From positions 1-24,624 of the forward strand of contig JAFVWG010000177.1 of the NCBI GenBank assembly GCA_017501805.1: a stretch of 24,624 nt of DNA, given 5' to 3'. Under the pieces are notes generated by a model. That model ran no database searches, was not told the DNA's origin, and saw only the letters and a list, made by a program, of their open reading frames with translations. The position numbers and the translations under genes were made by a program. The stretch is from Oscillospiraceae bacterium (lineage in GTDB: Bacteria; Bacillota; Clostridia; Oscillospirales; Oscillospiraceae). Of this stretch, positions 16,057 through 23,806 are shown piece by piece (the stretch's first letter is position 1; the number at the start of each line of letters is the position of its first letter).

Positions 16057-17261
16057 AGATACTGATGGTGAACAAATTCCTCTACCCGCGGGGCGGCAGC
16101 GAGAGCTATATGCTGAAGCTTGCGGAGGAATTGAGGACACAGGGGCACGAAGTGGAATTCTTCGGTATGTACGACGAAAAGAACACGGTGGGGAACACAC
16201 TTGGGCTGTATACGACCAATATGGATTTCCATTCCACGGGTCTGTCGCGGTTCCTGTATCCCTTCCGGATCCTCTACTCGCGGGAAGCAAATCGAAAGAT
16301 CGGCAAGGTCCTGGATGCTTTCAAGCCGGACGTCGTTCATATGAATAACATCAATTTTCAGCTCACACCGTCCATCATTTATGCGGTGAAAAAGAGAAAC
16401 ATCCCGCTGGTGCAGACCGTCCACGACTATCAGATGATCTGCCCGAACCATCTTCTCTACAGCTTCCGTGAAACAAAGCCCTGCGACAGGTGCATAACGG
16501 GCTCAACATGGAATTGCCTGAAATACAGCTGCATTCACGACTCGAAGATCAAGAGCCTGCTCGGCGTTCTGGAAGCGAAGCTGTATGCGCTTCTGAAAAC
16601 CTATAAAAAGGTCGATTTGTTTATCTGTCCGAGCAGATTTCTGGAAAAGAAGCTGAGCGGAAGCTCCGGGCTCTATTCCGGGAAGACCTTTACCATACAT
16701 AATTTTATCGAAAAGCATACTCCGGCGAAAAAAGACAGCGTAGACCCGTATGTGGTTTTTGTCGGCAGACTTTCCAAGGAAAAGGGCGTTGCGCTGCTTG
16801 CCGGGACGGCACGGCTTTTGCCGAACGTCCGTTTTGTCGTTGCGGGAAACGGTCCCGACGACGCCTGCCTGCAGGACATCCCGAATGTTACGCTGAAGGG
16901 CTTCGTTACGGGAAGTGCGCTTGTTGAGCTGATGGCAAACGCGAAGCTTCTGATCGCGCCGTCGGTGTGCTACGAGAACAATCCGCTCTCCATTCTGGAG
17001 GCGCATTCGATGGGCGTTCCCGTTGTGACGATGAACTACGGCGGAATGGCGGAGCTTGTGGAAGACGGAAAAACAGGCGCTCTGGCATCTGCGGCAACTG
17101 CGGAGGCGGTTGCGGCGGCAGTGCGTAAATGTCTGGAGGACGAGGCGTACTATAAGACGCTGAAAGCAAACTGTGAGGCACTCGGGGCGCGCATTATGGG
17201 CGTTTCGGAGTATTGCGGCATCCTGCTCGCGGAGTACAAAAAACTCATAGACAAGCGGTGA
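16053..17261 (+). CDS. GT4-family glycosyltransferase with Cys cluster
   Basis: A 402-aa GT-B transferase. The acceptor domain opens MKILMVNKFLYPRGGSESYM; the donor domain has VVFVGRLSKEKG and the EX7E motif (ENNPLSILEAHS). Between them lies a cysteine cluster, C130, C144, C147, C155 and C160 (PCDRC-x7-C-x4-C), typical of one GT4 subfamily of polysaccharide clusters and possibly a zinc site. The start overlaps the polymerase stop as ATGA, so translation is coupled. Cytoplasmic; the sugar added is unknown. Confidence 0.92.
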   Translation: MKILMVNKFLYPRGGSESYMLKLAEELRTQGHEVEFFGMYDEKNTVGNTLGLYTTNMDFHSTGLSRFLYPFRILYSREANRKIGKVLDAFKPDVVHMNNINFQLTPSIIYAVKKRNIPLVQTVHDYQMICPNHLLYSFRETKPCDRCITGSTWNCLKYSCIHDSKIKSLLGVLEAKLYALLKTYKKVDLFICPSRFLEKKLSGSSGLYSGKTFTIHNFIEKHTPAKKDSVDPYVVFVGRLSKEKGVALLAGTARLLPNVRFVVAGNGPDDACLQDIPNVTLKGFVTGSALVELMANAKLLIAPSVCYENNPLSILEAHSMGVPVVTMNYGGMAELVEDGKTGALASAATAEAVAAAVRKCLEDEAYYKTLKANCEALGARIMGVSEYCGILLAEYKKLIDKR

Positions 17262-17266
17262 GAAAT

Positions 17267-18322
17267 GTGACAAAGCCAAATGTAAGCGTTGTTGTTCCTG
17301 TGTACAACACGGAAAAGTATCTCGAGCGGTGTCTGGATTCCCTCCGGAAGCAGACGCTTCAGAATATTGAGATCATCCTCGTGGACGACGGCTCGAAGGA
17401 GCCCTGCGCCGCACTTTGCGATGCGCTTGCAAAAACAGACCCGCGGATCCGTGTCGTGCATAAGAAAAACGGCGGTCTCGGCTTTGCGAGAAACACGGGG
17501 ATGGAAGCGGCGGCGGGAGAGTATATAGGCTTTGTCGATTCGGATGACTATATCGAGCCGACGATGTACGAAGCGCTGTATGATGCGGCAAAGCGAAATG
17601 ACGCCGACCTTGCGATCTCCGGGATCTGCTTTGTCGGAGGCAATATGTTCTCCGAGTCCGGCGGAGATATCAGCAAATCGTATTTTGCAGAGGAGACACA
17701 CTTCGCGAAGGAAGATATGAAAAAGCTTCTGCTCGGCGTTGTCGGTGCGCTTCCCAACGAGCCCGACGACAGCCGCTACGGTGTGAGCGTCTGCAAAAAT
17801 ATATTCAAACTGTCCGTGATCCGCGAAAAGGGGCTTGCCTTCCTCTCTGAACGGGAGGTTTTGTCCGAGGACACGCTGTTTATGGTCGATTTTATCAAGT
17901 CGGCGGAAGCTGCGGTCGGCGTTCCCGGCGCATACTACGGCTATTGCCGCAATGAAGCGTCCCTTTCAAAGGCGTATAAGAAAGACCGCTTTGAGAAAAG
18001 TCTTGTGTTTCTGGGAGTACTTGAACAGCGCATTGCGGATGCTGTCTCCGAAGCGGAATACAGGATCTATCTGGACAGATTGACGCAGGGCTTCGGAAGG
18101 ATCCTCTGCTCGCAGGAGATCGTGCATGCGAGGAAGGAACATATCGCGTTTACCTGTCTCCGAAAGCGATTGAAAGAGATCTGCACTGCGGACAGGATCC
18201 AAAACGCGTTAAAAACATATCCATGGCACAGGCTGCCCGTGAAACAGGCGGCGTTTGCATTCGCGATGAAGTACAAGCTGTTTCTGCTGCAGATCATTAT
18301 GGTGATCCTAAGAGACGGATAG
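17267..18322 (+). CDS. GT2-family glycosyltransferase (first of three)
   Basis: A 351-aa GT-A fold transferase with the family start PNVSVVVPVYNTEKYLERC, nucleotide-binding LVDDGS (39-43) and the metal-binding DSDD at 91-94, followed by a SEDTLF acidic motif. The GTG at 17267 has GGTGAG at 17257-17262 in the correct register. A GTG at 17258 overlapping the previous TGA is the alternative and adds three residues. It is the first of three consecutive GT2 genes. A hydrophobic C-terminus (KYKLFLLQIIMVIL) may hold it at the membrane. Confidence 0.92.
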   Translation: MTKPNVSVVVPVYNTEKYLERCLDSLRKQTLQNIEIILVDDGSKEPCAALCDALAKTDPRIRVVHKKNGGLGFARNTGMEAAAGEYIGFVDSDDYIEPTMYEALYDAAKRNDADLAISGICFVGGNMFSESGGDISKSYFAEETHFAKEDMKKLLLGVVGALPNEPDDSRYGVSVCKNIFKLSVIREKGLAFLSEREVLSEDTLFMVDFIKSAEAAVGVPGAYYGYCRNEASLSKAYKKDRFEKSLVFLGVLEQRIADAVSEAEYRIYLDRLTQGFGRILCSQEIVHARKEHIAFTCLRKRLKEICTADRIQNALKTYPWHRLPVKQAAFAFAMKYKLFLLQIIMVILRDG

Positions 18323-18333
18323 GGGATTTTACA

Positions 18334-19359
18334 ATGCTTTTTTCGGTGATCGTTCCGATCTATAACATTGAAAAATACATAATAAGATGCGTTGAGAGCG
18401 TGCTTTCGCAATCTTTTTCCGATTTTGAGCTGATCCTGGTCGACGACGGCTCTCCCGACCGCTGCGGAGCGATCTGCGATGAATACGCAGAAAAAGATGC
18501 AAGAATTAAAGTCATTCACAAGGAAAACGGCGGACTGGTGAGCGCGAGACAGGCGGGTATCCTGACGGCAGGCGGCGAGTATGTTTTCCATCTGGACGGA
18601 GACGATGCGCTTTGTCCCGATGCGCTGGAGAGCGCCGAGCAGATCATCCGCGAAACGGGCGCGGACATCGTGTCTTTCTCTTATCGCTGCAGCGTAAACG
18701 GTCAGATCGGAGAGGTCGTGGAGGACCTTGCCGAGGAGGGGCTGTACAACAAACAGGAAATTGCCCGACAGCTCTTCCCAAAGCTGTTGTCGGATAAACA
18801 TATGAACCACATCTTCTACTTTCTGTGGGGGAAAGCCATCAAGCGCGAGCTCGCCGCAAAGCATCAGCGCAATGTGAACCCCGCCATCTCTCTGGGCGAG
18901 GATCTCAGCTGCATCGTTCCCTGCTATCTGGAGGCGGAGTCGGTTTATATGTGCCGAAAGGCCGTATACCTTTACACGATCCGAAACGATTCCATTTCAA
19001 CGGATTTCAAAACGCGGCAGATCACGCAGATCGCGGATGTCATCACGGGGCTTCGCGGCCTGGATATGGAAAAGCCCGAGGACTTCGACGAGCAGATCTC
19101 CCGCTACTCCTGCTTTATGTGCTTTGCGATCCTGGCGGCAGCGGCGGAGGGGAAGCACTTCCGTGCGCTCGGTACGCTGAAGAAGCTGATATCGGAGTCC
19201 CTGCATATGGAGGAGATCCAAAAGGCCCGATTTGAAAGCATCACCGTGAAGAGCAGGATCGCCATATCGCTGATGCAGAAGAAGATGATCGGAGCGGCGT
19301 TTTATTTCCTGTACTTCTGCAAGGTCTTAAAGCAACTGAGAATGGGTGATAAAGTATGA
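18334..19359 (+). CDS. GT2-family glycosyltransferase (second of three)
   Basis: A 341-aa GT-A fold protein that opens MLFSVIVPIYNIEKYI, with VDDGSPDRCG and a DGDD metal motif at 88-91 and the acidic SLGEDL motif further on. It resembles the previous gene in its first 100 residues and likely arose from the same family, but the C-terminal halves differ, which suggests a different acceptor. The ATG at 18334 has AGGGGA seven bases upstream. The frame is open to 18223, but those residues overlap the previous gene and are not family-like. Its stop overlaps the next ATG. Confidence 0.92.
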   Translation: MLFSVIVPIYNIEKYIIRCVESVLSQSFSDFELILVDDGSPDRCGAICDEYAEKDARIKVIHKENGGLVSARQAGILTAGGEYVFHLDGDDALCPDALESAEQIIRETGADIVSFSYRCSVNGQIGEVVEDLAEEGLYNKQEIARQLFPKLLSDKHMNHIFYFLWGKAIKRELAAKHQRNVNPAISLGEDLSCIVPCYLEAESVYMCRKAVYLYTIRNDSISTDFKTRQITQIADVITGLRGLDMEKPEDFDEQISRYSCFMCFAILAAAAEGKHFRALGTLKKLISESLHMEEIQKARFESITVKSRIAISLMQKKMIGAAFYFLYFCKVLKQLRMGDKV

Positions 19360-20432
19360 AGACGGCACCTGAAATTTCGGTCATTATGAGCGTTTACAAC
19401 GGCGAGGAATACGTTGCCGAGGCTGTTGAAAGCATTCTGAACCAGACCTTTTCCGATTTTGAACTGATCGTGATCGACGACTGCTCCACCGATACAACGG
19501 GCGAGATCCTGAAAAGGCTTGCGGAGCGGGACGAACGCGTGAAGGTGCATCCGAATGAGGTGAACCTGCGGCTTCCGTCCTCCCTGAACAAGGCGATCTC
19601 GCTGGCACGGGGCAGATATATCGCACGAATGGATGCGGATGATATCGCGCTTCCCGAACGGCTGGAAAGGCAGTATGCGTTTATGGAGGCGCATCCGAAT
19701 GTGGCGCTGTCCTCCTGCAGATTTATGACGCTGAAAAACGGTGTGATCTCATCCGGCGGCTGCGGCGGGAAATGCGACAGCGCGTCTATAAAAGCCCTGC
19801 TGTTGGTGACAAATCCGATCCTGCACCCCGGGATCATTGCAAAAGCGGATGCGATCCGCGAGCTTTTGTATGACAAGACCTTCACCTGCACCGAGGATAT
19901 GGAGCTTTGGACGCGCTTTGTGATGGCGGGGTATGAGGCGGAGATCCTTCCCGAATACCTTATGATCTACAGGCTGCACGACAAACAGATCACCGAAACG
20001 ACGCTGGAGAAACAGCACAGGGAAGTCGTTGCGATCCAGAAGCGGTATCTGGGGACGCTTCTTGCACCGATGAGCGATGCGCAGGAGGCGTTCTATATCC
20101 GGGGCGTCTATTTCCGGGAAAACACGGACGTGGCAAAATTCCTCGAATTTTTCAAATGGCTGAAGGCGGTCAACCGCAAGACGAAAAGCTTTGACAAAAC
20201 CGCGCTTCATTACGCAATGTTTGAGATCCTTGCGGAGTATAAACGAAAAGGGATCGCAAAAAAGGAACTCATCGGGGCAATGCTCGCCTTCGGCATACCG
20301 TTCCTTGCGGCGGAACTTCCCGCCCGCAAAAAAAGAGCCCGCGCAGACGGCCTGCGGTGTATTGCAAGTGCCGGGAAGGCAGGACTGAAGCATACCGGAG
20401 GAACATTGGAATTTCCGACTTTTTCGAAGTGA
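19356..20432 (+). CDS. GT2-family glycosyltransferase (third of three)
   Basis: A 358-aa GT-A fold transferase: EISVIMSVYNGEEYV, VIDDCSTD in place of the usual DDGS, and a DADD metal motif at 93-96 within ARMDADDIALPERLERQ. The motif set matches capsular GT2 enzymes of the type that use galactose, N-acetylgalactosamine or rhamnose donors, but the substrate cannot be decided. The start overlaps the preceding stop as ATGA, with GGGTGAT as ribosome site. The basic C-terminal tail (PARKKRARADG) may associate with membrane lipid. Confidence 0.92.
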   Translation: MKTAPEISVIMSVYNGEEYVAEAVESILNQTFSDFELIVIDDCSTDTTGEILKRLAERDERVKVHPNEVNLRLPSSLNKAISLARGRYIARMDADDIALPERLERQYAFMEAHPNVALSSCRFMTLKNGVISSGGCGGKCDSASIKALLLVTNPILHPGIIAKADAIRELLYDKTFTCTEDMELWTRFVMAGYEAEILPEYLMIYRLHDKQITETTLEKQHREVVAIQKRYLGTLLAPMSDAQEAFYIRGVYFRENTDVAKFLEFFKWLKAVNRKTKSFDKTALHYAMFEILAEYKRKGIAKKELIGAMLAFGIPFLAAELPARKKRARADGLRCIASAGKAGLKHTGGTLEFPTFSK

Positions 20433-20452
20433 ACATTTAGGAGCAATGAGCA

Positions 20453-21832
20453 ATGCAGATTTTTGAATACCCATATGTGATCATAACGATTTTGGTGCTG
20501 TGCTTTGCAGCGCTTTCCGCCGTCGGCGTGTATTTTGCCGTGAAAGGGGCGAAGACCGCGAAGGGCAGTGAAGGGAAGACGTTTGTCAGCATCAGCAGGC
20601 TGGAAGCGGCTTTTCAAAAGTCCGGAAAGCTGCGCGAGGACAGATGTGTTTTCTATGCGCGGGTCTCTTTGGATCGGTTCAGAAGCCTGTATTCCGCGCA
20701 AAGTGCGGCAGTGGTTTTTTCCGAGGTAAAGAATGTTTTGCTGGACACGTTTTCAGCCGGTGAGGACGGCAGGATCGCGCTGTGCGGAGATCAGGACTTC
20801 GTCGCTTTTTCCGGTTGGAACATCGAAACCGCACGCAAAAAAATCGAGGAATGCTTCGCAGACCTCAGCAGATGTATTCTGAAGCACGGCGCTCTGAACA
20901 TTGTTGACGTCAGGATGGGCGTCTATTTTGCGTTCGGCACGCAGGTGACGCTGGACGAGGCGATCGGACGTGCCAAACAGGCATATCTGCTTGCGAAAAA
21001 CGAGAATCTTCCGTACAGCGAGTGGAATATATCCGGCGGAAAAGCCCTCGAAAAAAAGATAAAAATTGAAAACAACATCGAAAAAGAAATCGACAACAAT
21101 CGCTTCTTCCTTGAATATCAGCCCGTTTTGGATGCGAAGACAAAGAAAATCATCGGTGCGGAGGTCCTGTCACGGTTGAACTCGGAAAGCGAAGGCGTGC
21201 TGACGCCCGGAAGCTTCCTGTCCGCGGTGGACTCCGTCGGAATACAGAATAAGTTTGATTACTACATATTTGAAAAGAACTGCAAGTGGATCGCAAATGA
21301 TAAAAAGCGAAGAGAAGCGTTCCAATACACCATCAACTTCTCCCGGGCGACTCTGAGTGAGCCGCAGTTTGCGGAGAGGATCATATCCATCGCGGAGAAG
21401 TACGATCTGAATTTTTCCTGTTTGGCGGTGGAGGTGCTGGAAGATAAAAACGTAAGCGACGAGGGCAGACAGCAGATGGTCGAAAATCTGTCTGCGCTGA
21501 AAGAAAAAGGCATATCTGTTTTGCTGGATGACTTCGGAAGCGGCTATACCGCGTTTGGCGACCTGCAGAGTCTGGATGTTTCCATTGTGAAGATCGACAA
21601 ATCCATCACACAGAACGCGGTCACGGAAACGGGGTATATCATTCTGGAAAATATTATCCGCACCGCATCGGCGATCGGCTTCAAGACCCTGTGCGAGGGG
21701 ATCGAAACGAAGGAACAGGAAGATGCGGCGGTCAGAGCCGGCTGCGACCTTCTTCAGGGATTTTATTATTACAAGCCGATGCCTGTGGCGCAGCTTGAAA
21801 AAGTGTTTCACAAGGATTCGGGAGGGGTTTGA
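20453..21832 (+). CDS. Membrane degenerate-GGDEF/EAL phosphodiesterase
   Basis: A 459-aa protein with one N-terminal TM helix (about 8-30), a degenerate GGDEF domain (about 45-195) and a C-terminal EAL domain (about 205-455). The GGDEF signature is GDQDF at 112-116, so cyclase activity is unlikely; such domains often bind GTP and tune the EAL partner. The EAL motif is EVL (237-239), a known tolerated variant. Other catalytic residues are present: N295, E327, DD at 359-360 (DDFGSGY), K380, E415 and Q435 (LQGFYYY). It should degrade c-di-GMP next to the membrane. The ATG follows TTAGGAG by nine bases, and the stop directly abuts the next ATG. Confidence 0.92.
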   Translation: MQIFEYPYVIITILVLCFAALSAVGVYFAVKGAKTAKGSEGKTFVSISRLEAAFQKSGKLREDRCVFYARVSLDRFRSLYSAQSAAVVFSEVKNVLLDTFSAGEDGRIALCGDQDFVAFSGWNIETARKKIEECFADLSRCILKHGALNIVDVRMGVYFAFGTQVTLDEAIGRAKQAYLLAKNENLPYSEWNISGGKALEKKIKIENNIEKEIDNNRFFLEYQPVLDAKTKKIIGAEVLSRLNSESEGVLTPGSFLSAVDSVGIQNKFDYYIFEKNCKWIANDKKRREAFQYTINFSRATLSEPQFAERIISIAEKYDLNFSCLAVEVLEDKNVSDEGRQQMVENLSALKEKGISVLLDDFGSGYTAFGDLQSLDVSIVKIDKSITQNAVTETGYIILENIIRTASAIGFKTLCEGIETKEQEDAAVRAGCDLLQGFYYYKPMPVAQLEKVFHKDSGGV

Positions 21833-22762
21833 ATGCTGTCCGTAATTATTCCCGCATACAATGAGGAATTATCCGTAGAAAGAGCCTACTATACGATATC
21901 GGAGATCCTGCAGAACGCCGGGATCGTCAACGAGATCATTTTCGTTGATGACGGCTCGACGGACAGGACCTATGAAACGATCAAGGCGCTTGCGGAGAAA
22001 GAAAAGAATATCCACGGGCTGCATTTTTCGAGAAACTTCGGAAAAGAAGCCGCCATTTCGGCAGGTCTTGCAAGCGCACAGGGGGATGCGGTCGTGGTCA
22101 TCGACTGCGATCTGCAGCATCCTCCCGAGAAAATCGTCGAAATGTACCGCCGCTGGGAGGAAGGCTACGAGATCGTTGAGGGCATCAAGGCAGCAAGAGG
22201 CAAGGAAAGCAGGCTCTACGGTTTCGCGGCAAAGCAGTTTTATTCCATTATCAGCGCACTGGTCGGGTTCGATATGTCAAACGCCTCGGACTTCAAGCTG
22301 CTCGACCGCAAGGTTGTGGACATCCTCAACAGGATCCCGGAACGAAAGGGCTTCTTCAGAGCGATCTCGTTCTGGGTCGGATTCCGTAAGACCACGGTTG
22401 AATTTGAGGTCAGGGAGCGCATGGAGGGTGAAACCAAATGGTCCGCAGGCGGACTTCTGAAGTATGCCGTCTCCAACATTTCCGCCTACTCCACGGCGCC
22501 GATGCAGATCGTGACCGTGCTGGGTGTTATGATGCTGATCATCACCGCGATCTTCAGCGTTTGGGCGCTTGTGGATAAGATCCGCGGCATCGCCCTTGAA
22601 GGTATGACGACCGTGATCATCATTCTGATCTTCATCGGCAGCATTATGATGATCAGCCTCGGCATTATCGGATATTATGTTGCGCGGATTTATGATGAGA
22701 TCAAGGGGAGACCGAAGTATATCGTGTCGTCCTCCTGCAGAAGCGGGGAAGAAGTAAAATAA
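21833..22762 (+). CDS. GtrB-like polyprenyl-phosphate glycosyltransferase
   Basis: A 309-aa GT2 enzyme of the GtrB/DPM1-like group: MLSVIIPAYNEELSVERAY, VDDGSTDRTYE, SRNFGKEAAISAGL, and the DXD as D91-C-D93 followed by LQHPPE. Two C-terminal TM helices at about 233-257 and 266-292 match GtrB topology. It should make undecaprenyl-phosphate-glucose (or another hexose) at the inner face. GtrA (3492) would flip this lipid and the GtrII-like protein (6192) would use it. The gene starts immediately after the previous stop with GGAGGGG five bases upstream. It is far from its presumed partners but in the same operon. Confidence 0.9.
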   Translation: MLSVIIPAYNEELSVERAYYTISEILQNAGIVNEIIFVDDGSTDRTYETIKALAEKEKNIHGLHFSRNFGKEAAISAGLASAQGDAVVVIDCDLQHPPEKIVEMYRRWEEGYEIVEGIKAARGKESRLYGFAAKQFYSIISALVGFDMSNASDFKLLDRKVVDILNRIPERKGFFRAISFWVGFRKTTVEFEVRERMEGETKWSAGGLLKYAVSNISAYSTAPMQIVTVLGVMMLIITAIFSVWALVDKIRGIALEGMTTVIIILIFIGSIMMISLGIIGYYVARIYDEIKGRPKYIVSSSCRSGEEVK

Positions 22763-22780
22763 TTCCCGGGAAGGTACGCT

Positions 22781-23779
22781 ATGGAAAGAAATGTGACGGT
22801 TGACCGCCTGAAGGGCTATGCCTGTTTTCTGGTCCTGTTCGGCCACGTGATCATGGGCATACGGCTTGCGGGCATAGAAGTTCCCGAGTTCATTTGGGGG
22901 CTGGAAAAGTTCATATGGTCCTTCCACGTCGCGCTGTTTCTGTTTTTGAGCGGTGTTGTCTATCAGATCACCGGGGAGTGGAGAGGAAAGAAAAGCAAGG
23001 GCAGCTTTATTCTTCACAAGCTTTATAATCTCGGTGTTCCTTACATAGCTTTCTCGGCGCTTTATGTGGCGATCAACAGTCTTGTGGGAGGTGCGAATAC
23101 CGGCTTTGCGATGTCGGACCTTCTGAACATCTGGAAAGCGCCCATCGCGCAATACTGGTTTTTGTACGCACTGTTCTTCCTGTTCTGTATCTGGACTTTG
23201 CTTTCGGGTGTTCTGAAGAATTGGCAGATCACGCTGCTCACGGCTCTCGTGGGCTATCTGGCGCCGCTTTGCGGCATCCCGCTCGGCGGTTTGGATGTGG
23301 TTTTCTATTCGGCGCTCGCGTTCGGAGTCGGTACGTTTGCGGATATCAAGCGCATCGCAAAATGCCCGACTTGGATAAAGGTCCTCGTGGTGGCGCTGCA
23401 TATCGCGATCGGCGGTGTTTTCGTTGCGCTGAACAGGATCGGGATGGCGGGCGTAAAGGAAGCGATGCTCCTGCTCGGCATCTGTGCGAGTATTCTGCTG
23501 ATCTCGATACTCCAAAACTGCAGACCCGCTGCGCGGCTGCTTGATTTTGTGAGCAGATATTCGTTCCAGATCTATCTGCTGCACACCATTTTCACCGCCG
23601 GAGTCCGGATCGTCCTGCTTCGGATCGGCGTGGAGCTTTGGTGGCTGCACGTTCTTTTGGGAACGGTCTTCGGGTTGGCGTGCCCGGTCGCGGCGGCGGT
23701 GATCGCAAAGAAAGTCAGCTTCCTGAATTTCTTTTTCTTCCCGTCCAAGGCTTACCCGCTGCATAAGAGCAAACGATGA
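22781..23779 (+). CDS. Acyltransferase-3 family membrane protein
   Basis: A 332-aa protein with about ten TM helices. The N-terminus VDRLKGYACFLVLFGHV holds Arg9 and the conserved His22 of the acyltransferase-3 family, which moves acyl groups, often acetyl, onto sugars of exported glycans. FVSRYSFQIYLLH near the end is also typical. It probably O-acetylates the polymer or repeat unit, and its position last in the polysaccharide operon fits a decorating role. The ribosome site is GGGAAGG about nine bases before the ATG. Acyl donor and target sugar cannot be read from the sequence. Confidence 0.9.
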   Translation: MERNVTVDRLKGYACFLVLFGHVIMGIRLAGIEVPEFIWGLEKFIWSFHVALFLFLSGVVYQITGEWRGKKSKGSFILHKLYNLGVPYIAFSALYVAINSLVGGANTGFAMSDLLNIWKAPIAQYWFLYALFFLFCIWTLLSGVLKNWQITLLTALVGYLAPLCGIPLGGLDVVFYSALAFGVGTFADIKRIAKCPTWIKVLVVALHIAIGGVFVALNRIGMAGVKEAMLLLGICASILLISILQNCRPAARLLDFVSRYSFQIYLLHTIFTAGVRIVLLRIGVELWWLHVLLGTVFGLACPVAAAVIAKKVSFLNFFFFPSKAYPLHKSKR

Positions 23780-23806
23780 TTCTGCGTTCCGGGGGAGGAT
23801 ACTGCA

